From Gautieria morchelliformis (taxonomy: Eukaryota; Basidiomycota; Agaricomycetes; Gomphales; Gomphaceae), in NCBI GenBank assembly GCA_015179125.1, contig WHVA01000204.1, positions 62,001 through 126,000 of the forward strand: a stretch of DNA of 64,000 nucleotides. The letters run 5' to 3'. The notes under the pieces are model-generated. The model was not told where the DNA came from. It was given only the letters and a program-made list of their open reading frames with translations, and searched no databases. The stretch's first letter is position 1. Every line of letters begins with the position of its first letter. The position numbers and the translations under genes were made by a program. Below, in pieces: positions 35,201-46,389 of the stretch.

Positions 35201-36205
35201 CGTCTCCAGGTCTTGTGACAACACAATCCGTGTGTGGAATGCAGACACTGGGGAGGTCATTTCAGCACCACTCGAAGGCCACACTGACTCCGTCACGTCG
35301 GTCGCGTTCTCACACGACGGCAAGCGCATCGTCTCCGGGTCTCATGACAAGACGATCCGTGTGTGGGATGCAGACACCGGGGAGGTCATTTCAGCACCAT
35401 TTGAAGGCCACACCGACTACGTCACGTCGGTGGCGTTCTCGCATGACAGCATGCGCATCATCTCCAGGTCTGATGACAACACGATCCGTGTGTGGAATGC
35501 TGACACCGGGGAGGTCATTTTAGCACCATTAGAAGGCCACACCAACTACGTCACGTCGGTGACATTGTCGCACGACGGCAAGCGCATTGTCTCCGGGTCT
35601 TATGACAAGACCATCCATGTGTGGAATGCAGACACCGGGGAGGTCATTTCAGCACCATTCGACGGCCACACCGCCACCGTCTTGTCGGTGGCATTCTCGC
35701 ATGACGGCAAGTGCATTGTCTCCAGGTCTGTTGACAAGACAATCCGTGTGTGGAATGCAGACACCGGGGAGGTCATTTCAGAACCGTTCGAAGGCCACAC
35801 CGCTGCCATCTTGTCGGTGGTGTTCTCGCACAACGGCCCGCGCATCATCTCCGGGTCTCTTGACAAGACAATCCGTGTGTGGAATGCGGAAGCCCCCGCC
35901 ATGGGATTGGGACCCCTTGTATGTCAAGAAGGTAGTCAGTAGCTGTCACCTTGATTTGTCTGAACATGGCGGAATATACTGATATTCTTTGAACAGCCAA
36001 GTGGACTGGGTTTCGAAATGACTCACAGCTACAAAATGGCTGGTTACTCAACTTCCCCTCAAAACCTTTATTCTGGGTTCCACCCTGGTCTCAGTTAGGT
36101 TTGTGGCGGCCGGCAAATACTGCTGTTATTGCGAAGGGGTCCACAAAACTTGATCTCAGCCAATTTGAGCATGGGACTTCGTGGAAATGCACAAAGGCCA
36201 TGTGA
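32207..36205 (+). pseudogene. C2/NACHT/WD40 NLR (HET-E-like), inactivated
   Basis: Fungal NOD-like receptor: an intracellular sensor with a nucleotide-binding NACHT switch and a ligand-binding WD40 domain. Exons read: 32207-32334 (IKVYGHCIFTHDECIGFAKE, end of a C2-like domain), 32386-32699, 32763-32813 (IHPYAKAAWSILSLAHK), 32875-33070 (MIIDQMDRNDSI), 33120 onward (KQYQESFDTLKLEL), the Walker A motif GAGKS at about 33534-33551, a Walker B-like VIVIDALDE (about 33825), a winged-helix-like region, six WD40 repeats (35146-35919), an intron, and a last exon from about 35997 to the stop at 36203-36205 (PLFWVPPWSQLGLWRPANT). The small introns have GT..AG ends. It is broken: in-frame TGA at 33212-33214 and 33576-33578, each where the neighbouring sequence suggests CGA, and a frame change near the C run at about 33505. 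The first exon was not found. Confidence 0.8.
35146..35919 (+). repeat. six near-identical 129-bp WD40 repeats
   Basis: Each unit is 43 codons beginning GHT and centred on TIRVWNADTGEVIS. Units differ almost only in the two residues after GHT (HW, DS, DY, NY, AT, AA) and around the SxSxD turn, which alternates SRSCDN, SGSHDK, SRSDDN, SGSYDK, SRSVDK, SGSLDK. Nearly identical units with variation confined to predicted surface positions are known in the HET-E/HET-D/HET-R (HNWD) fungal incompatibility proteins. Confidence 0.9.
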
Positions 36206-37190
36206 GTTTCCCAGGGCAGGCACTCATTGACACATGGATCTTGCATCCCCTGCTATCATAGTGGTTTGAGTTCCCATAGCTTACACACAGCTACCCTCCA
36301 ATAGTCTGTCTTGGACACTCTGTCCTGCCAGATCAGGAAAAGCATTAGGACACTAAAATGGTAGATAGCTAGGCATAATTATGTGTGAACTATATACTAT
36401 TCTCTGTGGATAGATACTGTCCGCACTGTACATGACACAGTATATAGGGTATATGCCACTTATGTAGGGCTGTCCAATTAAGATTAAATTAAATTTTGGG
36501 CTGTATTTTAATATAATTCTAATGATTATGGAGGTGTTGAAACCATAATTTAATTTCACCCTTAATTTAATATAATGTAACCTTAATATAATCTTATGTA
36601 ATAACAACTTCAGCTTCAAAGTACTGGACATTTTTTTGACATCTTTTGGAACATAGATAATCCTGACTTTGCTAAAATTAATGACAGCAGCTCCTTAAAT
36701 ATGGTTTCCTTTACTATTTTATTTATGTCTGTATATGTCACAAAATAGATATTGATACATGTCCCTGAGTTTTCTAAAAGTTAATGATAAATAATAGCCT
36801 CTGCTTGCTTCACTTTGGGGCCCTTGGGGATATGCTACACATGGGTGACACATTACAAACAAATTGTTGTAAGTCACGGCACGGCGCACATGCTACTGTG
36901 TACATATAGAGTGAGGGGTCAAGGGAAGGAAGGAGAAATATCTTCAAGCGCCAATTAAGGGCTGAAGTGAGTCTGGGGCTGATACGACGAGAACTGTGGC
37001 TTCAATACAGCCAGCTACAATAGCACAAATGGAGTTTCTTACTGCCTAATATTCTGTTTCCTAGCTATTTAACTAGCTTGGAACGAAGCTATGCTATGAA
37101 AGATGCTGGTGGAGCAAGCAGGTGCCACCGGTGCATGATATGTGCACTGGTGCTGGGCTATGTACCTATCTGATCATTTAGGTACTAGTG
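36206..37190. other. intergenic; contains an AT-rich MITE-like palindrome
   Basis: At about 36479-36600 the sequence starts taagattaaatta and ends taatataatctta, which are inverted repeats of each other, with AT-rich DNA between; this looks like a small MITE. Nothing else is recognised. Confidence 0.45.
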
Positions 37191-37202
37191 CCTTGGAGCT
37201 TT

Positions 37203-37742
37203 CTATACTATTGTGGAGCGACTACATATATTCAGGAACGATGGAGCACCTCCTGCGCTCCATCTCGGATCAGTGCCTTGAGCAGCCCCGGAAACGGGCT
37301 CAGGGTTAAAGGGGCCAGCAAGATGCATGGTGCGGGCTTGATCCCCTGCCTCCTCCCCCGCACCCACCTCGGGGTGCCCCATGGGGTATACGGAGCAGGC
37401 GCCAGACGGCAGCACAGGTGCAGAGCGGAGCCGTTTTAGGCTGGGACTGCTGACCATTGTGGGGAGGGCCCAGTCGAAATGACGGAGGCGGACCCAGGAG
37501 GCGCGGTGGTGATGGAGCGGTCGGTGAAGGAGAGACAGGGACGGGGTCTTTAAAAGTGGGTTCGGTGCCATTTTGTGGAACCAGCAGCGCTGTGGCAGTC
37601 TTTCTTTCTTTTTTTGGCGCTGATCCCGGGCTCGTTGTGTGAACGGTGCTGAGGGCATTGCTACTGTCCTGACCCCCCCGCAGAGCGCTTTTATACCCCA
37701 CAAAGAGGAGCATGTGCTGCTGTCTGACATTGTCTCAGTCAC
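37203..37742 (-). CDS. doubtful open frame, unknown
   Basis: A 179-codon frame, rich in Pro, Ser and Arg, with no recognised domain. High GC in the region makes long chance frames likely on both strands. It adjoins the repeat copy at 37740-39010 and may be part of a larger mobile unit. Listed only because nothing else explains the stretch. Confidence 0.2.
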   Translation of the reverse strand: MTETMSDSSTCSSLWGIKALCGGVRTVAMPSAPFTQRARDQRQKKKERLPQRCWFHKMAPNPLLKTPSLSLLHRPLHHHRASWVRLRHFDWALPTMVSSPSLKRLRSAPVLPSGACSVYPMGHPEVGAGEEAGDQARTMHLAGPFNPEPVSGAAQGTDPRWSAGGAPSFLNICSRSTIV

Positions 37743-39010
37743 AAGCGAATCTTTGGTATCGACGGTTAATGAGAATTTGCTGCGGTCGCTCTAGGATTAA
37801 ATGACACCACCCATAGCCTTGCTTGAGCGGAGAGGGCCCAGCTACCTTGTTGGGCGGGGGTATCTAAGCAGAGAGCTGGATGGGTATGCAGGTTTGGGTG
37901 CGGGGACAGCGGGTGAGGAGGTGCAGAGCTTGATAAAGGCAATCTGCTCAGGGCAGGGATGGGTAATATGGGAGAGGTGGTAGGGGCGTGAGCGTCGTCA
38001 GCGGAAGGATGGGCTCAACGGAATGAGGCGGGCTGGAAGAGGCAGGGCTGGCAGAGGTGAGGCTGGGAACGTGTGTTGGCGGGGTCGTGAGCGACGAGAC
38101 CAGCTGACGGAGAGTGGGCTGGTCGGTTGGCTTCGGTAACTCAACGGTAGATTGCATTGTCCTGCCTTTCAAGGATGATTCTGTCTTGGACGTAGGTGTC
38201 GAGGCATTTTCTGGTTTTCCCCATCGTTCCTTCAGTCAATGCTTAGCCTACGTTGACCAGAACGGACCATGGACGAGGGTCAATTCAAGAATATGCAGGA
38301 GGGTGGAACACTTCAAACATAAGGCATTCGCCTCACCGAAGGCCTCCCTCCAAGCATGTGTCGAATGCAAGCTGTTTACGCTCAACACTAACCACGCCAC
38401 GGCCGCATACCTCAGACTCATGCCGGGTGGGGTAGGATGAGTGTGGGCTGAATTGGCTCAGGGTCGACTCATTGACCAGAGGTTTGTCCTCCTTCATTGT
38501 TCGTGCGTGGCATTGTCTTACCGTTCCATCGTCCCATGTCGTTATCTCATCCTTCCATCTCATTCTCATCCTGTTGTCCTCTCATCTCATTGTCCCACCC
38601 ATTCTCTCTTGTATCAGAGTCCATGCAGGTACGAGCATGGGCGCTCGTCCATCCTAGTCGTCCTGCTGCTCATTGCCTCATATTGTCCTAACCCCGTGTC
38701 GTTTCATTCTCTCACCGTGGCCTGCATCACATCCTCTAGCTCCACCGACACCCAGAAGCACCATTTAACTCCCCTCAACAACAAGCTGGGGCCTAGACTT
38801 TCATGCTGACAAAAGACAGGCGGACGTGAAGCAGCCGTTAATGCCATCGAGCTGGATACCAGGACGGGACGGGATGGGAGGTTTGGAGAGTGTGGGTGGG
38901 AGTTTGTACTGCGCTGCTGGCCATCGACGCGTGAGAGGTTGCCAGCAAAGGGCACACTGCAGAATTCCATACTACGCCACACCCGACCTCACAAGGCTGT
39001 TTTTTTCCTT
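37740..39010 (+). repeat. interspersed repeat family 2, copy 3
   Basis: Matches 9340-10690 along its length (for example gaggaggtgc...ttgataaaggcaatctgctca, gagcgacgagaccag, ggtagattgcattgtcc), outside the inverted duplication, so the family is truly dispersed. The conserved minus-strand frame reads STVELPKPTDQPTLRQLVSS here. Confidence 0.75.
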
Positions 39011-40485
39011 GCCAAGCCGTTATCGGGTTGTATAGCAGAAACACTGACCTATTATGCAGAGACTCTCCAGATGCTTCCATCAACCAACTTTTGGGGGTGA
39101 GAGGGGTGAAACACAGTCGACATGCTCCATATCACGGTAGACTTTTTCAAAGATCAGTGGAGGAAGGGAAGGGTCATATCGGCGTTGTTCTTGGATGTCA
39201 AAGGGGCGTTCCCGAGTGTGGAGGTGGACAGGCTGATCCATGATATGCGGATGAAGGGAGTGCCGGAGCCATATACTAACTGGGTGAGAAACAGGCTTCA
39301 AGGCGCCAGACCAGAATCCAGTTCGACGATTATGTGTCGGACCCGCTGCACATCGACAATGGATGTGATCAGGGAGACCCGATCTCGGTGGTGTTGTACC
39401 ACTTCTATAATGCAGGACTGATAGAAGTGGCCAGACAGAGCAGGGATGAGATAGCGCCAGCCTTTATTGATGATGTCACCTTTCTAGCTGTGGGCAAAAC
39501 CATCAAGCACATGCATGCCAAGCTCATTAGATGATGACAAGAAGTGGAGGGGCAAATGACTGGTCACAAGATCACAACTCACGGTTCAAACTTGACAAAA
39601 TGCAGCTAATTGACTTTACCAGGAAAAGGGTAAAGGACCTGGCGCAGAAAGGGAGGACGAAACTGTTGCAGGGACGGCCGCTCAACTTAGCTTGGATCCC
39701 AATAGCACAGACAATGTCTCACAAAATACTCAGCATGACACTTGACTGTGAGCTACGATTCAGGGAACAAGCGGCCTGCGCAGTTACCAAAGGAACCGAC
39801 TGGGTGTTGCAGTTCTGCCGGTTGTCCAGGCCGATGAAAGGCATGTCCTACCGCAACATGCGACACCTCTACCTTAGCATTGCCATCCCCAAAATGCTGT
39901 ATATGGCTGATGTATGGTACACACCAGTCTGCAAGGGTGAGAGTGACAAGAAAGCTAGAGCCACAGTGGGATTCGTATCAAAGCTAGCTAGAGTACAGCG
40001 GGCGGCCACCATAAATATCAGGGAGCTATCCGCACCATGCCCACTGACCTGCTCAACATCCATGCTGACCTTCTACCTATGCAGCTAGCCCTGGAATAGC
40101 ATACTTACAATACACTGCGCATGCTTACACTGCCGCCCATGCACCCACTACACACTCACCTACACAAAGCCTTACATCAAGTGCAACAACACCAGTCACT
40201 CCTGCCTGAGCTGTTGCAGGCCCACAAGCTAATGGTTGGAACGGTAGAAACCATTCAGGCTGTTCAATATGGACCAGCATGGAACCCACCCATATGCACA
40301 ACAATGGCCAAAAATGAGAAGGAGGCGATCGCATACGACAATGCCAACACGTCCTCCATCAAGATCTATGCAGACAGGTCTAGCTATGGAGGGGTCGGGG
40401 CAGCTGCCATACTCTACATCAACAGAACACAACGGGACGAACTACAATACCACTTAGGGTCTGACACTGTCCACACGGTATATGA

Positions 40486-40886
40486 CACTGGAGGCATATA
40501 AAAATTTTCTGGTCTGAAAAACTGTTCAAAAAACTATAAAGATATTCCAAATTTTTTTAGTGTTTTGAAAGTAAAAAAACTTGAACAAAATTTTGTGTTT
40601 TTGTTAGAATTTGTTGAGCAAGAAAATTGTAAAAAAGTTTAAAGTTTTTTGCAGGGTTTTTTATGTCTTTTTATAAGTATCTTTGTGAAAACACGAAAAA
40701 CCCATAAAAAAACCCTGAAAAAAACTTTGAATTTTTTTACAATTTTCTTGCTCAATACATTCTAATAAAAACACAAAATTTTATTATAGTTTTTTTTTAT
40801 ATAAAAAAACACTAAAAATATTTGGAAAATCTTTACAGTTTTTTCCACAGTTTTTCAGACAAGAAAACTTTTATATGCCTGCAGTG
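40486..40886. mobile_element. CACTA-like MITE, complete
   Basis: 401 bp with terminal inverted repeats of about 40 bp starting CACTGSAGGCATATAAAA, and AT-rich self-complementary inner DNA. TGA is duplicated at both sides (40483-40485 and 40887-40889). Removing the insert and one TGA restores the LINE RNase H reading ...TVYEAKIVGLILA. The 3-bp target site and the CACT(G) end fit the CACTA/EnSpm superfamily. A half copy lies at 19350-19497. Confidence 0.9.
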
Positions 40887-40971
40887 TGAGGCAAAGATAG
40901 TGGGACTAATACTTGCAGCCTCAATGTTACAGGGACACGACTTCTTAGATGGGGTATCCATCGCCATCAAC

Positions 40972-43800
40972 TGTTACGTATCGAGATTTCCGCTAAGTCG
41001 GAACTGGAAAGGACAGCGGCTTCAACTTGTAGGTTGCGCCCCCAATGAACTATCGTCTTAAGTATTTCGGAACTGAGTCGGAAGTCGGAAAGTACTGAAC
41101 CAAAGGTTGGTCGGAACTTGAGTCGGAACAGAGGCGGAAGGCGGAAGATGGAAGGCGGAGAGAGATGGAGATCTTGCTAGACTCGCTGTGCTAGGAACAG
41201 GAGATGGAGCGAAGGAAATCAAGTATCGAAGGCGATTATCTGATTGCAGAATAAGAGACATACATGACAGGCTTTTATACAAAGAGTTGAGACAACAGGT
41301 AATGATATGGTACTAAGCAAATTCCGGGGGAGGCGGAAGTCGAGTAGACAATGCGTGGGAACTAACTATTGGGAACAATGGGACTACAAGGGGGGTTCAG
41401 GGTAAGGTAGAACAATGGCAAAGAACAAGGGGTCGGGAAAACATATTTGACAACGAACTACAAGGGTGACCGGATATATGGTCTTGATGGACGGTGAGGT
41501 GGGTCCGGTTGGTCCGAGTAATAGAGTCGAAAGAACAAGGGAAATGTACAAGGGGCGGAATATCGGAAATATCGGAGGGGCGGAAAGTGTTGCGGAAATA
41601 TCGGAGGGGCGGAAGGTGTGGCGGAACTGAGGGTCGGAAGTTGGAAATGAACGGTCGTAACAGTATCTCCCTTCTAAGGTCGAGCCCCACGAGACCACAA
41701 GTAGGGATCACGTGACCTGTGAACAAACACGTCGGAGTTCGAAAGATAGGCGGGAAACAAAACACGTCTTCGTTTTGATCCACCATGAGCACTCCAGTCG
41801 ACTTCTCCAAAATGACCAGCGCTGAGATGAAGCAGCACTTTGCTGACATGCTTGCGCAGAAGGAACTGGCCGAAAAGCGCGAGGCCGAGGAAGCCGCGCG
41901 GAAAGAGAGGGAGCGTCTGGAGGAGGAGCGCAAGGAGAAAGAGCGCAAGGAACAGGAGCGTCGGGAGCAGGAGCGGAAGGAGAGGGAGGAAAGGGACCGT
42001 AAACGCCGCGAGGAAGAGTCGCACCTCCGCGAGGAGCAGCGGAGACGGGACGCGGCGAAAAAAACTGCGGAAGACAAGGTCGCGGCGGAAAATGCAGGGA
42101 AATCCCAGGTGAGTCGGAAATGTCGTGTGGGGTGTTCCAGAGCTCACGGAAAAACTGCCAGAGAGTCGTAGAATCCGAGGGGGAGTCAGAAGCAGAAAGC
42201 AGTGTGGAAAGCACACCGACTCCAGAGGGCAAGGGGATGCAGAAAGAAAGTGCTCCCATGCCGAACATCGTTGTGGAGTGGAAACGGAGGGCGGACGAGT
42301 TCCAGCAGGCTCGGAAAGAGAAGATGGCCCGGATACTGGAGTTGCGAGAGCTGGGGCCGGAGAATCCCGCGACCTGGAAAAGGAAAACCAGGGACGGCGA
42401 GGAGGAGAAGGCTCCTTGCGACACGTGCGGGTCAAGGGCCTGGAGTGTGTGTGGTCGGAAAATCCGCGGGAGACGGCCTGCGAACGGTGCCGGGACAAGA
42501 AGTGTCGTTGCATGGTGCATGGGTGTGCCGCGAGGGTGGAGCGGAAACGGCGCAGGGTTGAGACCGAGGGGCCTGAAACCCCCAAGTTCAATTGTACTAC
42601 TGGTCAACTAGTAGTACATGCTGGTTGAGTTGTAGCATCAGTGTCAGACAGAAAAGCGAGCTTCCATGGGGGAGGCGCCCCGGGGGGCCCCAGCTATCGT
42701 CGCTGCCAGGCCACCATAGCCTCATGGGCGCGCAATGGAGACTATAGTGTGCAGGGCTGGGGGTATGGAGTCATTCGCGCGCTATGAAGGCATGCCCGAC
42801 GAACCTATAGATAGGAGCACACGTGAGAGCGTGCGGTCAAAATATACGCCGCGGCCGAGCCGATAAATATAGGTCTGGGCTCTCGGGCAAATGCGGTTTT
42901 TCCTGATGTGGGTCGCCTAGAACGCTCAAGCGCTCTGAATCAACACCGGAAATCTGTGATTAGTACTGCACGCCGGCACCACCAGTTGGTTTGGGGGGTT
43001 CAACCACCAGCCCAATTGAGATCCTAACTCTGACTGGGTTAATCAGGCACAAGCGTCATCACTTCCCGAAACCGGGACTGAGCGGAAAAAAGCCGGAGGG
43101 ATTCCCGGTGATGTTACATATCGAGATTTCCACTAAGTCGGAACTGGAAAGGACAGCGGCTTCAACTTATAGGTTGCGCCCCCAATGAACTATCGTCCTA
43201 TGTATTTCGGAACTGAGTCGGAAGTCGGAAAGTGCTGAACCAAAGGTTGGTCGGAACTTGAGTCGGAACAGAGGTGGAAGGCGGAAGATGGAAGGCGGAG
43301 AGAGATGGAGATCTTGCTAGACTCGCTGTGCTAGGAACAGGAGATGGAGCGAAGGAAATCAAGTATCGAAGGCGATTATCTGATTGCAGAATAAGAGACA
43401 TACATGACAGGCTTTTATACAAAGAGTTGAGACAACAGGTAATGATATGGTACTAAGCAAATTCCAGGGGAGGCGGAAGTTGAGTAGACAATGCGTGGGC
43501 ACTAACTATTGGGAACAATGGGACTACAAGGGGGTTCAGGGTAAGGTAGAACAATGGCAAAGAACAAGGGGTCGGGAAAACATATTTGACAACGAACTAC
43601 AAGGGTGACCGGATATATGGTCTTGATGGACGTGAGGTGGGTCCGGTTGGTCCGAGTAATAGAGTCGAAAGAACAAGGGAAATGTACAAGGGGCGGAATG
43701 TCGGAAATATCGGAGGGGCGGAAAGTGTTGCGGAAATATCGGAGGGGCGGAAGGTGTGGCGGAACTGAGGGTCAGAAGTCGGAAATGAACGGTCGTAACA
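40972..43800 (+). mobile_element. non-autonomous LTR retrotransposon with short internal region
   Basis: Two LTRs (40972-41662 and 43112-43800, about 690 bp each, TGTTAC...GTAACA) flank 1.45 kb. The target-site duplication in the LINE is 5 bp with one mismatch (tcaac/tcgac). The LTRs differ at about 16 positions (roughly 2%), so the insertion is fairly young. There is no pol. The inner part begins with a frame (41785-42171) rich in Glu, Lys and Arg that should form a long coiled coil, followed by a Cys-containing region. It looks structurally whole as a two-LTR element, with perhaps one or two breaks in the inner coding part; it must depend on another element for enzymes. Confidence 0.85.
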
Positions 43801-44560
43801 TCGACGACCAGGCAGCAATTACGGCGCTTAACAGTCGTAAGGACGGCCCGGGTCACCACATAACTGACTACTTCCTTAGACAGATGAAGCGAGTCGCGGA
43901 GTGACATCCAGGAGTGCCGCTTGGGGTCCACTGGGTCCCGGGCATTGAGGGATCAAAGGGAACGACAAAGCTGACGAGTTAGCCAAAGCAACAGCGAAAG
44001 GGCGCAGCAGCCCGGCCCAAGCCCTCCTCAGAAAGCTGCAGACGCCGCTGCCCAGCAGCAAATCAGCTCTCAAAATCATGCACAACAAATGGGTAAGGGA
44101 AAATGCAAAATGCCTGTTCACTGAGTCCCCCCAAACATCAGAGATTCCAAGTCATCAACCCAAGCGCACCCTCTCCCAATTTCCGCAAAATAGCAGAGGG
44201 ACTCCCGCATCGTCAGTCCAGCATACTCATACAGTTACGGACAGGCCACGCCCAGCTCCACCAACATCTGGACAGAATAGGATCAAGCCCCTCCCCCATG
44301 TGTCCAGCATGCAACCAACACAAGGAAACTGTCCGACACTTTCTACTATCCTGCATTGCACCCAGCACCAACAACCATTGATCAATGCACTAAGACATGA
44401 TGTGCTTGACCTGTCCAAGCTTCTCTCAGATCCCACTTGCGTAGAATACATGTTAGACTACGTCAATGCAACCAAGTGCTTCCACCCACCCCCCTCCCTA
44501 CCTTCCCCACTGCCGCTCCCTCCCACCTCCCCAGCACATGACCCTTAGCTGAACACACGC

Positions 44561-45240
44561 ACAGTACTAACTCAGTTCATGCCCCCACAGACCTGCCCGC
44601 CGCATCCTGCTCCCGTCCTTCCCGCCGTTGCATGTACGCACACAGCTTGGCCACACGCATGCGCCCCACTGAGCCCGTAGCCGTAGCCAATGCCAGCCTC
44701 CTCACCCACACCTGCTTGCCCCTCCCACTGCCCCAACCAGGGCCCACACGCAAGAATTTCAAAGTCTCTTTCATATATAAACATGGGCTCCTTTGAACGT
44801 GTTTTGGGACATTCCCAAACCCCTTTCTCACAATTTACTAATTTACGCTACAGCAAATAATCTTCTCAGTCGTTAGTCCGGATTGGGACCCCCTTGCCTT
44901 AGGGCATATGTTTACTTTTCTGCTCATGGTCTCTCACTAGCTACATGGCATGTATTATCCTACATGAGCACGCGACTCAATGGATAAAAATAGATATAAT
45001 ATATATATACCGTCAGTGCAATCTTGAGGCATCAGACGTCCAGTGGGTCCGAGCGCCGAAGATGTTACCCTGTATGCTTGTGGCGTTCACACTTATAAGT
45101 ATCGGATGCCTACAGGTTGGATCGAAGCCCTTTCATCGATGTACACCGTTTGGACATTCGAATAAATAGAATGTATCTGGATATGAAACCATGAGCGACG
45201 ATCATGTTCAATTAGACTCAGACAGGATATCACATCAGAA
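44561..45240. other. LINE 3' flank and intergenic DNA
   Basis: 44561-44850 is C-rich and is probably the 3' untranslated part of the LINE; no poly(A) or tail repeat marks the end. 44850-45240 has no recognised feature. Confidence 0.4.
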
Positions 45241-45249
45241 AACAAGCTA

Positions 45250-45587
45250 ATGACGCACCCGGCTTCAGAGAAGTTCCTGAGTCAGGTTAATGAAGGCACG
45301 GTCCGGAACCGGTGGGGTTTCGGAAGTTGTTCTGCTACACGCCCCCCATCGACTCACCCCGCTCCCGGCGCCCCAGCCTCACCGTCCACCAATGCACGGA
45401 ATGCAACTAGTCAAGTTCACAAAGGGGTTGGCCGGTCAGCAGAGGGAATTGTCTGGGAATCATTTCCACTGCGACAGAAGCGTAAAGCGGACCCGCTGAA
45501 CACCCCATGTGATGAACGCCACATCTCGGATGCAGCGAAACCACGACGCACAAAAGGCGGGGGAAGCTTTTGGAACAGCAAATAGTA
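45250..45587 (+). CDS. unidentified C-terminal gene fragment
   Basis: An open frame of about 111 codons with natural-looking composition: EKFLSQVNEGTVRNRWGFG, a Pro/Thr/Ala-rich linker, VWESFPLRQKRKADPL and a basic tail ending GGGSFWNSK. It looks like the last exon of a host gene with a disordered C-terminus and a nuclear-localisation-like KRKAD. No upstream exon is recognised and I cannot name a family. Confidence 0.3.
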
Positions 45588-45647
45588 ATATGCAGGACAC
45601 TTCAAATACTTAGTTAAAGCACGGCATTCATCTTTTCCATCAAATAA

Positions 45648-46140
45648 TCACAAATGTGCCGCTCTTGAGCCCTCATCCTGAAAAGCCGGATTGCCTGCCA
45701 TTTCATCCGCATGCTCGTCCCAAAAGCGCACGCTGGAGGTGGCGACGAACCCCACGGGGTTCACGAGGAGGTAGAAAGGGACTTCGGGATAGCATGCAGG
45801 CGTCTGGCCCATGACGGCGAGTCCTACGTTCAAGAACGAAGAGAGATACCACGGAAGCGAGGCGTTGCTTGCGAGCACTGTCTTCACGGCACTTGGTTGG
45901 ACGTGCGTGAACGTTACGGAGGGAGTACGGCGTGCAAAGTGCTAACATGGTGAGGTTAGCGTACGAGAGAGGTAGCAGAGCGACACCCGCATCTATAAAC
46001 GTGTCCATAATGAGAGAATCTCACGAGCAGCATGCTAGCATGCCATGGCATATCAATGTCATCAATATCAAGCGCGGATCACCTGGACCCAGGTTTCATG
46101 ACAGTCATGACCCTCTTCTTCACGACAGGGTAGGCGTCCA
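45648..46140 (-). pseudogene. fragment of an unidentified membrane protein gene
   Basis: Minus-strand frames with a coherent hydrophobic pattern: ALLPLSYANLTMLAL (about 45975-45930), then LPWYLSSFLNVGLAVMG, VPFYLLVNPVGFVATSSVRFW and the tail AGNPAFQDEGSRAAHL with a stop near 45648. The two parts are in different frames around 45890. A further piece, VLGYVLTVDAYPVVKKRVMTVMKPGS (46160-46082), lies upstream on the same strand and could be an earlier exon. Several membrane-spanning segments are likely. The family is not recognised. Confidence 0.35.
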
Positions 46141-46389
46141 CGGTAAGCACATACCCAAGCACGAACCGCGACAGGACCTGTACGTCAAAATGCTGCTCGA
46201 TCCCCTCAGAAGTTCGTATATATGTACTGTTGGGCGGAGCACCTAAACCTGACGTCAAGCATGCATGACCTGAGCGTGCGTGGAGAGCGCACCTTGACAC
46301 ATGACAAGTTAGTCGATCCCGCGGGGCCTGCGCGTGTGCGGATGTCGTCAACGGACGGCGATTCATGATAATCGCGACCCATGCTTGGC

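Larger units (their letters stand above)
39040..44560 (+). mobile_element. Tad-like LINE, interrupted twice
   Basis: Non-LTR retrotransposon. The reverse-transcriptase domain is at 39122-39540 (LFLDVKGAFPSVEVDRLIHDM, then DNGCDQGDPIS and the catalytic FIDDVTFLA); thumb and connection at 39531-40080 (RFKLDKMQLIDFTRKR); RNase H at 40340-40482, continuing at 40887-40971 and 43801-43990 (YADRSSYGGVGAAAIL ... DQAAITALN ... HWVPGIEGSKGNDKADELAKA); and the C-terminal zinc region at about 44280-44370 (CPACNQHKETVRHFLLSC). The 5' half with the endonuclease is missing. Frame changes occur at about 39320, 39530, 40090 and 43905. Two later insertions split the RNase H: a MITE (40486-40886) and an LTR element (40972-43800). 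Confidence 0.85.

Noticed and set aside
41674-42607. Minus-strand open frames of about 300 codons
   Set aside because: They lie opposite the highly biased coiled-coil and Cys-rich part of the LTR element; the Arg/Glu-rich sense strand leaves few stops on the other strand.
42410-42610. Cys-rich stretch resembling a fungal Zn2Cys6 transcription factor
   Set aside because: It lies between two LTRs as part of the element's inner region and is not a host regulator gene.
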